Source: Methylomarinum sp.
GTDB lineage: Bacteria; Pseudomonadota; Gammaproteobacteria; Methylococcales; Methylomonadaceae
Assembly (NCBI GenBank): GCA_013139755.1
Contig: WTAG01000065.1
Coordinates: 1 to 6,091 of the forward strand
Length of the DNA stretch: 6,091 nucleotides
Direction: 5' to 3'
In this document: positions 1 to 5,880 of the stretch, piece by piece
Position numbering within the stretch: the first letter of the stretch is position 1
Layout: every line of letters begins with the position of its first letter
Translations under genes and position numbers: made by a program
The notes under the pieces: generated by a model
Databases searched by the model: none
What the model was told of the DNA's origin: nothing
The model's input: the letters and a program-made list of their open reading frames with translations, nothing else

Positions 1-264
1 TGTTACCCTTTAACGGCTATTGATGAGCTATTAAAATCAGCCAACATAGGACAGCGGATGGATTTTGATATAGATATAGTGGTGCGATTGTATTGGCAGG
101 GCTTAGATGTCATTAATATACCGACAGAAGTACAATATCCTCTGGATGGGGTATCTCATTTTAAAATGTTGCAGGATAATCTAATGATTTCTAAAAAACA
201 CGCACAGCTTTTTTTTGGAATGTTATTACGTTTCCCTAGATTGCTAGTGAGGCAGATAGGATGA
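1..264 (+). CDS. Family 2 glycosyltransferase, C-terminal part (APE-cluster type), cut by the left edge
   Basis: The frame is open from base 1 to the TGA at 262-264, so the first internal ATG (position 58) is not the true start; only the last 87 residues are present. I see the C-terminal end of a GT-A type glycosyltransferase: a GQRMDFDIDIVVRLYWQG stretch followed by IPTEVQYPLDGVSHF and a hydrophobic, basic tail (LFFGMLLRFPRLL). This pattern is one I associate with the glycosyltransferases of aryl polyene clusters, related to dolichyl-phosphate-type GT2 enzymes; the nucleotide-sugar binding DxD region lies outside the window. The tail probably sits at the inner membrane, which is inference. 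Its stop codon overlaps the start of the acyltransferase gene (ATGA), which implies translational coupling and a shared job in making the lipid or sugar carrier of the pigment. The family is fairly sure; the sugar and the acceptor are unknown. Confidence 0.75.
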   Translation, partial: CYPLTAIDELLKSANIGQRMDFDIDIVVRLYWQGLDVINIPTEVQYPLDGVSHFKMLQDNLMISKKHAQLFFGMLLRFPRLLVRQIG

Positions 265-1184
265 GCCATTGGTCTCAAATAGAAGAGCGCGGTGTGGTTT
301 GGGGTATGCACTTTCTATTAAAAATATATTTAATGTTTGGGCGTAAAATATTGCAGATTTTTTTATATCCCATTGTCAGTTATTATTGGTTAATGAATAG
401 TAAGGGACGCAAGGCCAGTCGCCAGTATCTGGGCAAGGTTTCAAGTTATCAGGATGATTTATCAATCAATGGCAGCTTAAATTGCAGTTATCGGCATTTC
501 ATCAGTTTTGCTAATGCACTGATAGATAAACTAGCCGCCTGGAGTGGTTCTTTAACCCTTAATAATATTGAATATCATGGGCGGGAAGCAATAATAGAAC
601 ATATAGACCAAGGGCAGGGTGTTTTAATATTAGGCTCGCATTTAGGTAATTTAGAAGTCTGCCGCGTAATTGCCAAATTAAGAAGTAAAGTCACTATCAA
701 TGTATTGGTGCATACTAAACATACTGAAAAATTTAATACATTACTTAATAAATACGCAGACTCAGGACGATTAAACTTAATCCAGGTCACCAGCGTTAAT
801 GCCGCAACAGCCATGCTGCTACAAGATAAAATAGAAGCCGGTGAAATGGTGATTATCGCCGCAGATAGAACACCTGTGAGTGGCCAGGGGCGAGTTGCCC
901 AAGCTGATTTTTTAGGGCAGTCAGCCTCATTTCCACAAGGCCCTTTTATTTTGGCTTTGTTACTAAAATGTCCGGTGTTTACCCTGTTTTGTTTAAAGCA
1001 GAAAGGTAAACAAATGATTTATTTTGACCATTTTTGTGATGGTTTAGAATTTTCAAGAAAACAACGCACAGCAGCTATACAGCAATGTGTGGATAGTTAT
1101 GCGGAAAGGTTACAACACTATTGTGTAAAAGCGCCATTACAGTGGTTTAATTTTTATGATTTCTGGCGTACAGAGGATGAGTAG
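261..1184 (+). CDS. LpxL/HtrB-like lysophospholipid/lipid A-type acyltransferase
   Basis: This 307-residue protein has the length and layout of the lipid A biosynthesis acyltransferase family. A hydrophobic N-terminal anchor lies around residues 15-45. The catalytic H-x4-E motif is in GSHLGNLE (H127, E132). An ADRTPV block (201-206), FLGQSASFPQGPFILA (217-232) and a C-terminal QWFNFYDFW (294-302) follow, all typical of the family. It should act on the cytoplasmic face of the inner membrane and transfer an acyl chain from ACP or CoA. The ATG overlaps the upstream stop by 4 bp and has a GAGG at 249-252, 8 bp away. Because it sits between a glycosyltransferase and an aromatic amino acid lyase, I infer that it does not make lipid A but acylates the carrier to which the aryl polyene is joined, or transfers the polyene itself. 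The family is sure; the acceptor is inferred. Confidence 0.85.
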   Translation: MSHWSQIEERGVVWGMHFLLKIYLMFGRKILQIFLYPIVSYYWLMNSKGRKASRQYLGKVSSYQDDLSINGSLNCSYRHFISFANALIDKLAAWSGSLTLNNIEYHGREAIIEHIDQGQGVLILGSHLGNLEVCRVIAKLRSKVTINVLVHTKHTEKFNTLLNKYADSGRLNLIQVTSVNAATAMLLQDKIEAGEMVIIAADRTPVSGQGRVAQADFLGQSASFPQGPFILALLLKCPVFTLFCLKQKGKQMIYFDHFCDGLEFSRKQRTAAIQQCVDSYAERLQHYCVKAPLQWFNFYDFWRTEDE

Positions 1185-1187
1185 ACA

Positions 1188-2702
1188 TTGATAGTCAAAG
1201 GACAAGCATTAACAATTGAACAAGTCTGTGCCGTTGCAGAACAAACTCAAACCCTCACTTTAAGTGATGAAGGCCAGTTTGTAGACAGAATTAACAAAGG
1301 CGCGGTGTTTATAGATACTTTATTACAAGAAGAAGGCTGCGTTTATGGTGTAACCACCGGTTATGGTGATTCATGCACGGTATCAATTCCTTTACAGCAT
1401 GTAGCAGAGCTGCCAAAACATCTATATACCTTTCATGGTTGTGGCTTGGGCGATTTTTTTGATCAGCAGCAAACAAGAGCAGTGTTAGTGGTACGCTTAA
1501 ATAGTCTGGCGCAAGGCTTTTCGGGTGTGCGTTATTTGTTATTACAACAAATTGCTGAATTATTAAAACAAAATATTCTGCCATTAATCCCGCAAGAAGG
1601 ATCAGTCGGTGCCAGTGGTGATTTAACCCCATTGTCTTATGTTGCCGCTGTATTAGCCGGTGAAAGAGAAGTGCTGTATAAAGATAAAACACAAGCAACA
1701 GAACAGGTGTTTAAACAACTTAATATCACGCCACTCACATTAAAGCCCAAAGAAGGCCTGGCGATTATGAATGGCACAGCGGTAATGACCGCGGTTGCCT
1801 GTTTGGCTTTTCAGCGAGCGGCTTATTTATCACAGCTTTGCACCCGTATTACCAGTCTGGCTTCAATTGCACTGCAAGGTAATGCCTATCACTTTGATGA
1901 GAAATTATTCTCAGTCAAACCTCATAATGGGCAAATAAAAGTCGCCAAATGGTTAAGAAATGATCTGCAATTATCAAACGAAGCACCAAGAAATGACAGC
2001 CGATTGCAAGATCGTTATTCCTTGCGCTGTGCGCCGCATGTGATTGGCGTATTAGAAGATAGCTTGCCATGGTTTAGACAATTTATAGAGAATGAGCTTA
2101 ATAGTGCAACCGATAATCCAATTATCGATGCAGAAGGCGAGCATGTGTTACATGGTGGCCATTTCTATGGCGGGCATATTGCCTTTGCCATGGATAGCAT
2201 GAAAACCGTGGTGGCAAATCTGGCTGACCTAATGGATAGGCAGATGGCTCAATTGATGGATACCAAGTTTAATCATGGTTTACCCGCTAACTTATCTGGT
2301 GCGACAGCAGATCAGGCCATGTTAAATCATGGCTTTAAAGCCCTGCAAATAGCAGTGTCAGCCTGGACAGCAGAAGCCTTAAAAAACACCATGCCAGCGA
2401 GTGTATTTTCACGCTCTACCGAGTGCCATAATCAAGACAAAGTCAGCATGGGGACTATTGCCGCGAGAGATTGTGTAAGAGTTTTAGAATTAACCGAACA
2501 AGTCGCTGCTGCCATGTTAATTGCTGTGGTTCAAGGCGTTGAATTACGAGGTAACACTGATTTATTAAGTCCTGAATTAAAAACAACACTGGCAGAAGTG
2601 AGAGAACACATTCTCTTTTTAGAAACAGACAGAGCTTTAGACAAAGAATTACGTCATTGTATAGACTTAATTCGCCAAAGGCATTGGAGTCTTTATGAGT
2701 AA
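1188..2702 (+). CDS. MIO-type aromatic amino acid ammonia-lyase, probably tyrosine ammonia-lyase
   Basis: This 504-residue protein belongs to the histidine/phenylalanine/tyrosine ammonia-lyase family. The Ala-Ser-Gly triad that cyclises into the MIO cofactor is at 142-144 within GSVGASGDLTPLSYVA. The catalytic tyrosine is in VYGVTTGYG (Y53). LAIMNGTA (N195), QDRYSLRCAPHVIG (274-287) and NQDKVSMGTIAAR (415-427) are the other family blocks. Two specificity positions point away from histidine. H78-L79 align by eye with the His-Leu pair of Rhodobacter tyrosine ammonia-lyase. Q416 stands where histidine ammonia-lyase has a substrate-binding glutamate. Deamination of tyrosine would give trans-4-coumarate, a plausible aromatic precursor for the pigment. 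The start is TTG: the acyltransferase TAG at 1182-1184 is in the same frame, so no upstream start is possible, and AGAGGA at 1172-1177 precedes it by 10 bp. The gene overlaps the thioesterase gene by 8 bp. The family is certain, the tyrosine preference likely. Automated annotation may call it HutH. Confidence 0.92.
   Translation: MIVKGQALTIEQVCAVAEQTQTLTLSDEGQFVDRINKGAVFIDTLLQEEGCVYGVTTGYGDSCTVSIPLQHVAELPKHLYTFHGCGLGDFFDQQQTRAVLVVRLNSLAQGFSGVRYLLLQQIAELLKQNILPLIPQEGSVGASGDLTPLSYVAAVLAGEREVLYKDKTQATEQVFKQLNITPLTLKPKEGLAIMNGTAVMTAVACLAFQRAAYLSQLCTRITSLASIALQGNAYHFDEKLFSVKPHNGQIKVAKWLRNDLQLSNEAPRNDSRLQDRYSLRCAPHVIGVLEDSLPWFRQFIENELNSATDNPIIDAEGEHVLHGGHFYGGHIAFAMDSMKTVVANLADLMDRQMAQLMDTKFNHGLPANLSGATADQAMLNHGFKALQIAVSAWTAEALKNTMPASVFSRSTECHNQDKVSMGTIAARDCVRVLELTEQVAAAMLIAVVQGVELRGNTDLLSPELKTTLAEVREHILFLETDRALDKELRHCIDLIRQRHWSLYE
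2686..2689 (+). promoter_or_regulatory. Ribosome binding site of the thioesterase gene
   Basis: GGAG lies 5 bp before the ATG at 2695, inside the last codons of the lyase gene. It supports the start that overlaps the lyase by 8 bp and suggests coupled translation of the two genes. Confidence 0.6.
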
Positions 2703-3120
2703 AGCCATTGTCGCTTGTGAAGTTGAAATTGACGTGCCATTCTTTGATGTCGATTTAATGGAAATCGTTTGGCACGGCCACTATGTAAAATACTTTGAAG
2801 TGGCGCGCTGTGTACTGTTAGATAAAATCGGATATAACTATATGCAAATGCGTGAATCAGGCTATACCTGGCCAGTAATTGATATACGCTTACGTTATGC
2901 CAGATCGGCTAAATTTGGACAAAAGATTATTGTTCATGCAGAAATTTGTGAATGGGAAAACCGTTTAAAGATTAATTATCGGATTGTAGATAAACATACA
3001 GGCACACGATTAACCCGAGGCCATACTTGCCAAGTCGCAGTTGATATGGCAACAGAAGAAATGTGTTACGAATCACCCGCTGTGTTATGGGAAAAGCTAG
3101 GAATCAAGCAAGGTGAATAA
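2695..3120 (+). CDS. 4HBT-family (YbgC-like) acyl-CoA/acyl-ACP thioesterase
   Basis: This 141-residue protein is a single hotdog-fold domain of the 4-hydroxybenzoyl-CoA thioesterase family, at the usual length. The N-terminal block FFDVDLMEIVWHGHYVKYFEVAR (residues 16-38) matches the family signature, with D20 at the place of the catalytic aspartate in the Pseudomonas 4HBT enzyme. The rest has the usual strand pattern (VIDIRLRYARSAKFGQKI, then KINYRIVDKHTG). Such enzymes are cytoplasmic tetramers or dimers that hydrolyse acyl-CoA or acyl-ACP thioesters. In this operon it probably releases or proofreads aromatic or polyene thioesters, which is inference. Translation is likely coupled to the lyase. 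It ends the tightly packed part of the operon; a 64-bp gap follows. The family is sure, the natural substrate unknown. Confidence 0.88.
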   Translation: MSKAIVACEVEIDVPFFDVDLMEIVWHGHYVKYFEVARCVLLDKIGYNYMQMRESGYTWPVIDIRLRYARSAKFGQKIIVHAEICEWENRLKINYRIVDKHTGTRLTRGHTCQVAVDMATEEMCYESPAVLWEKLGIKQGE

Positions 3121-3130
3121 ATCTAATAAA

Positions 3131-3162
3131 TGGTGCTTGAGCAAAGCAAAGCGAGCCCAACA
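3131..3162. repeat. Degenerate small palindromic intergenic repeat
   Basis: The stretch has loosely symmetric ends (TGCTTGAGC and GCGAGCCCA) around AAAGCAAA. On the minus strand it begins TGTTGGGCTCGC, which recalls the short TTGGGCT...AGCCCAA repeats scattered in many gammaproteobacterial genomes. The symmetry is partly lost. It breaks an otherwise gapless operon between the thioesterase and the oxidoreductase. Assignment rests on resemblance only. Confidence 0.3.
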
Positions 3163-3183
3163 TTTATGATGTTATCCATAAAT
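3162..3183 (+). promoter_or_regulatory. Hairpin in the translation initiation region of the oxidoreductase
   Basis: ATTTATG (3162-3168) and CATAAAT (3177-3183) are perfect 7-bp inverted arms around an 8-base loop and end one base before the ATG at 3185. No Shine-Dalgarno-like purine run is visible here. The stem is AT-rich and therefore weak. It could tune initiation or be chance. The in-frame TAA at 3179-3181 excludes any upstream ATG, GTG or TTG start. Confidence 0.35.
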
Positions 3184-3184
3184 C

Positions 3185-4690
3185 ATGAGTAACTATGATG
3201 TCATAGTCATTGGCAGTGGTATCGGTGGATTAACCGCAGCCGCCTTGTTAGCCAAATCAGGAAAATCAGTCATAGTGCTAGAAGCTCATGACCGCCCAGG
3301 TGGCTATGCCCACGGCTTTAAGCGAAAAAAATACCAGTTTGACTCAGGCGTACATTTAATCAGTGGTTGTGGCGCGCAAGGATACAGTGGCGGACAGGTT
3401 ATTTACAAAACCTTACACGCCTTGGATATGTTGAACGAGATTGAATTTATTAATATCAATCCATTTAGCCACACCCATTACCCCGAATTAAACATAGCAT
3501 TGCCTCAAACAATAGAAGCATTTGTCGATGTACTTGCCAAACAATTCCCAGAGCAAAGACAAGGGTTAAAAGCACTAACGGAACTATGTCTGCAATTATC
3601 AGAAGAAATAGCGGTTGCAGATGAATTAATGGCAGAGCTAGATATTGAACAGGCGCAAAAATTAATGCCTGCTTTGTTCAAATATAGAAAAGCAACATTA
3701 GCTGAAGTAGCCTCTCAATTTATAAACGATCCAAAATTGCTAGGTGTATTTGCCAGCAACTGGCCTTATTTAGGTTTGCCACCCTCTAAAGTTTCTTTTG
3801 TTTATTGGAGCACCATGTTGATAGGCTATATGGTTGATGGCAGCTACTATTGCAAAGGTGGCTTTCAGTCACTGGCAAACACCTTGGTTAAAGGCTTGCA
3901 GCGTTATGGTGGTGAGATTAAATACAAATCAGCCGTTAAAAAAATCATCATAGAAAATGAGCAAGTAGCAGCTGTTATTGCTAATGGTAAACGGATAGAT
4001 GCCTCAGTGGTTATATCTAATGCGGATATTAGGCAAACTGTATTTAACATGATAGGTGAGCAACATTTCACGCTACGTTATCTACAAAAATTAAACAAGA
4101 TGCAGCATTCCTTATCAATTTTTGCCGTGTATATTGCTACAGATCTGGACTTGGTAACGACGGGAATAGGGCATGAATTATTTTGTTACGCAGACTTTGA
4201 TCACGATAAAAACTATGCCAAAACGCTGCAAGGCGAAGTAACATGGATCAGCATAACAGCACCCACATTAGTTGACCCAAACCTTGTACCCGCTGGCGAA
4301 CATCTATTAATGCTAACCACGTTATTGCCTTATCAGGCAGTAGACTCGTGGAAACAAGCAAAGTCAAAATATATACAAGATATGTTGAGTATTGTGTATA
4401 AAATAATCCCCGACCTAGAGAACCATATCTTATATATAGAAGGTGGCTCGCCCTCAACCATGCAACGCTATACCCAAAACTATCAAGGCGCTGCCTATGG
4501 CTGGGATGTAACACCCGCACAAGTAGGCCCCGCCAGAATACAAAATAAATCACCACTTAAAGGCTTATATTTTGCTGGTCATTGGACTTCACCCGGTGGT
4601 GGTGTCTATGGTGTGAGTGTTTCTGGTGTGCAAGCTGCACAGAAAGTGTTGGGTCTTAGTAAGCAGTCTGATTTATGGACGGTTTTGTAA
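3185..4690 (+). CDS. NAD(P)/FAD-dependent oxidoreductase, phytoene dehydrogenase/retinol saturase-like
   Basis: This 501-residue protein has the architecture of the phytoene desaturase/RetSat superfamily. An N-terminal dinucleotide-binding motif GSGIGGLTAAALLAKSG (10-26) ends in an acidic residue in VLEAHDRPGG (E33) for the FAD ribose. GVHLISG follows around 55-61. ISNADIRQTVF lies at 278-287, and a C-terminal FAD motif GLYFAGHWTSPGGGVYGVSVSG at 460-481. The family acts on long conjugated, lipid-soluble chains: desaturation, isomerisation or saturation. Next to an APE-type operon, I infer a redox step on the polyene or a related hydrophobic substrate, but the sequence does not tell which. The gene is in the same direction as the operon after a 64-bp gap without a clear ribosome binding site, so it may be co-transcribed but separately translated. 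A carotenoid enzyme unrelated to the operon is the main alternative. The family is sure. Confidence 0.88.
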   Translation: MSNYDVIVIGSGIGGLTAAALLAKSGKSVIVLEAHDRPGGYAHGFKRKKYQFDSGVHLISGCGAQGYSGGQVIYKTLHALDMLNEIEFININPFSHTHYPELNIALPQTIEAFVDVLAKQFPEQRQGLKALTELCLQLSEEIAVADELMAELDIEQAQKLMPALFKYRKATLAEVASQFINDPKLLGVFASNWPYLGLPPSKVSFVYWSTMLIGYMVDGSYYCKGGFQSLANTLVKGLQRYGGEIKYKSAVKKIIIENEQVAAVIANGKRIDASVVISNADIRQTVFNMIGEQHFTLRYLQKLNKMQHSLSIFAVYIATDLDLVTTGIGHELFCYADFDHDKNYAKTLQGEVTWISITAPTLVDPNLVPAGEHLLMLTTLLPYQAVDSWKQAKSKYIQDMLSIVYKIIPDLENHILYIEGGSPSTMQRYTQNYQGAAYGWDVTPAQVGPARIQNKSPLKGLYFAGHWTSPGGGVYGVSVSGVQAAQKVLGLSKQSDLWTVL

Positions 4691-4691
4691 A

Positions 4692-4735
4692 AGATACTAT
4701 GGCTTAGCTTCGGATACATTGACATTATAGTATCT
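4692..4735. terminator. Hairpin after the oxidoreductase gene, possible terminator
   Basis: AGATACTAT (4692-4700) and ATAGTATCT (4727-4735) are a perfect 9-bp inverted repeat with a 26-base loop, starting 2 bp after the oxidoreductase stop. It is AT-rich and lacks a following T tract, so an intrinsic terminator is doubtful. Its position at the operon end is the main argument for it. A second small palindrome, TCTAG-TAG-CTAGA (4733-4745), abuts it. Confidence 0.28.
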
Positions 4736-4747
4736 AGTAGCTAGACT
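4719..4747 (+). promoter_or_regulatory. Candidate sigma70-like promoter upstream of the TIR gene
   Basis: TTGACA (4719-4724) is a consensus -35 box and is followed after 17 bp by TAGACT (4742-4747), which matches 4 of 6 bases of the -10 consensus. A transcript from here would have a leader of about 230 bases carrying the palindromic block. It overlaps the right arm of the hairpin at 4692-4735. In AT-rich DNA such matches arise by chance. Confidence 0.28.
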
Positions 4748-4801
4748 CCGTGATTAAAAATTATAGGTCAATTGGCCTGATTTACAGGGTAATATCAACT
4801 T

Positions 4802-4892
4802 ATTAGGTGAATTTCCCTTGATATTTAAATATCAAGGAAAACCTTCCTGAAAAGCACGGTAATATCAGGTTATCAAGGATAATTTACCTAAG
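4802..4892. repeat. Long imperfect inverted repeat spanning the palindromic block
   Basis: The left arm 4802-4822 (ATTAGGTGAATTT...) is the reverse complement of the right arm 4872-4892 (ATCAAGGATAATTT...) at 17 of the first 20 aligned bases. The arms are 49 bp apart. The transcript could fold into a long stem, competing with the central palindrome at 4816-4837, whose left half shares bases with the left arm. Confidence 0.5.
4816..4837. repeat. Perfect 22-bp palindrome, possible operator or cruciform
   Basis: CCTTGATATTT followed directly by its exact reverse complement AAATATCAAGG gives a perfect, loopless 22-bp palindrome. Allowing one mismatch it extends to 30 bp (4812-4841). The shape suits a dimeric DNA-binding regulator. 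Half-site words (AATATCA, ATCAAGG) recur at 4791-4797, 4861-4867 and 4872-4878. It is 147 bp before the TIR start. The symmetry is certain; the function is inferred. Confidence 0.55.
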
Positions 4893-4973
4893 AAGAATAG
4901 TTAGGTGTCTGCGACGCAAAAGCATAAGTTCGCTGTTGATTAGTCATTCGTACAATAAATTGAATAATAATTT

Positions 4974-4977
4974 AGGA
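4974..4977 (+). promoter_or_regulatory. Ribosome binding site deciding the TIR gene start
   Basis: AGGA lies 6 bp before the ATG at 4984. It favours this start over an in-frame TTG at 4936, which would add 16 residues without TIR character and has no comparable purine run in front. Confidence 0.65.
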
Positions 4978-4983
4978 AAAAAT

Positions 4984-5880
4984 ATGCCTGTATTTATAAG
5001 TTATTCTCATAGTGATGAAGAGTTTGTTAACTTGCTCGCGGCGAACCTTGTAAAGAGAAATACACATATATGGCTAGATACATGGAATTTAAATGTTGGT
5101 GACTCCTTAATATCAAAAGTGCAAGAAGCCATTGAAGAGTCAAGTGCTTTACTTATTATTTTATCAAAATCATCAGTCGAGTCAGAGTGGTGCAAGAAGG
5201 AACTAAACTCAGCTTTAATGAGAGAGCTTGATGAAAAAAAAGTTATTGTTCTTCCTGTATTGCTAGAGGATTGTAAAGTTCCTCTTTTTTTGAAAGAAAA
5301 AATGTATGCTGATTTTAAAACATCATTTGATAAAGGATTAAGCGCAATAGTAGATGCTTTAGCAAAAATTAATAATTACTCTCAAAGTCGTATCCAAGGT
5401 GGTGAATACCATGTTGATTGGGGTATGGACTGGTCAATAGTAAATGGGCTATTCGAGATGGAGTTTACAATCATTGAGCAATCAAAAGATGCGCCATTTT
5501 CATGTATGACACAGATAAAAATAACTTGTAATAAAGCAGCAACAGCAAGATATAATCAATATCAGAGTATTGGGCTAAATTGGATGGGGCATTTTTTGTT
5601 CACAAAGTATGTTGCTGATTCTTTTCAAGATAAAGAAGCCTTTTTTATTCTTGAAAACCCTCTTAAACAAACACATGAAATAACTATAAAAGACAATAAA
5701 AATAACTTGGAATTTAATGTGAAAACTGTCTCACGAAGGCTTGGTGAAGATACGGGTAAAAATATTGTAGTTAATATCTCAAAGTACATAAAAGACATTT
5801 CAGGTTATGTGCAAGCAACTACAAGACAAATGACTGAAGAAGAAAATTTAAGGCTTCAGTCATTACTAGCCACTCGATAA
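4984..5880 (+). CDS. TIR-domain protein with unassigned C-terminal domain, putative immune effector
   Basis: With the ATG at 4984 the protein has 298 residues. Residues 2-126 form a bacterial TIR domain: VFISYSHSDEEFV at the first strand, WLDTWNLNVGDSL (30-42) as the loop after the second strand, SSALLIILSKSSVESEWCKKEL (53-74), then VIVLPVLLEDC. E73 in WCKKEL aligns with the catalytic glutamate of NAD-cleaving TIR domains such as SARM1, so NADase activity is plausible. Residues 139-298 are a second region that I do not recognise. It is rich in predicted strands and has ordered-looking blocks (EYHVDWGMDW, ARYNQYQSIGLNWMGHFLF, RRLGEDTGKNIVVNISKYI). There is no signal peptide and no membrane segment. 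Codon use is clearly AT-richer than in the pigment genes, and no partner gene is adjacent, which suggests acquisition as a separate unit. The TIR call is strong. An anti-phage role is inference from family precedent; a signalling or virulence role is possible. Confidence 0.87.
   Translation: MPVFISYSHSDEEFVNLLAANLVKRNTHIWLDTWNLNVGDSLISKVQEAIEESSALLIILSKSSVESEWCKKELNSALMRELDEKKVIVLPVLLEDCKVPLFLKEKMYADFKTSFDKGLSAIVDALAKINNYSQSRIQGGEYHVDWGMDWSIVNGLFEMEFTIIEQSKDAPFSCMTQIKITCNKAATARYNQYQSIGLNWMGHFLFTKYVADSFQDKEAFFILENPLKQTHEITIKDNKNNLEFNVKTVSRRLGEDTGKNIVVNISKYIKDISGYVQATTRQMTEEENLRLQSLLATR

Larger units (their letters stand above)
4776..4892. repeat. Degenerate direct repeat with 70-bp period
   Basis: The segments at 4776-4803 and 4846-4873 align without gaps, with 21 of 28 bases identical. 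Both begin CCTGA and share GGTAATATCA, then TTAT. After one gap the similarity goes on (AGGTGAATTT against AGGATAATTT). The offset is exactly 70 bp. This suggests an old duplication or a repeated binding-site array. It lies wholly between the oxidoreductase and the TIR gene. Confidence 0.5.

Noticed and set aside
575..814. Minus-strand open frame inside the acyltransferase gene
   Set aside because: It is a shadow of the catalytic region of a well-supported gene, with no ribosome binding site or family signal.
1309..1698. A 129-codon open frame on the minus strand inside the lyase gene
   Set aside because: It lies wholly opposite the conserved, intact lyase coding sequence, has low-complexity Leu/His content and no recognisable domain.
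1188..2702. Histidine utilisation enzyme (HutH)
   Set aside because: No hut genes are nearby, the glutamate expected for histidine binding is glutamine (Q416), and the operon context is pigment synthesis.
4248..4556. Minus-strand open frame inside the oxidoreductase gene
   Set aside because: It is opposite a conserved part of the FAD enzyme; its composition is not protein-like and no start signal is seen.
4776..4892. CRISPR array
   Set aside because: Only two degenerate copies with a 70-bp offset, diverged repeats, and no cas genes in the window.
4936..4983. N-terminal extension of the TIR protein from a TTG start
   Set aside because: The 16 extra residues are polar and lie outside the TIR fold, while the ATG at 4984 has AGGA at ideal spacing and places the first strand at residue 2.
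4692..4983. Retron or other ncRNA-based defence system tied to the TIR gene
   Set aside because: There is no reverse transcriptase gene and no typical msr/msd layout; the symmetry alone does not support it.
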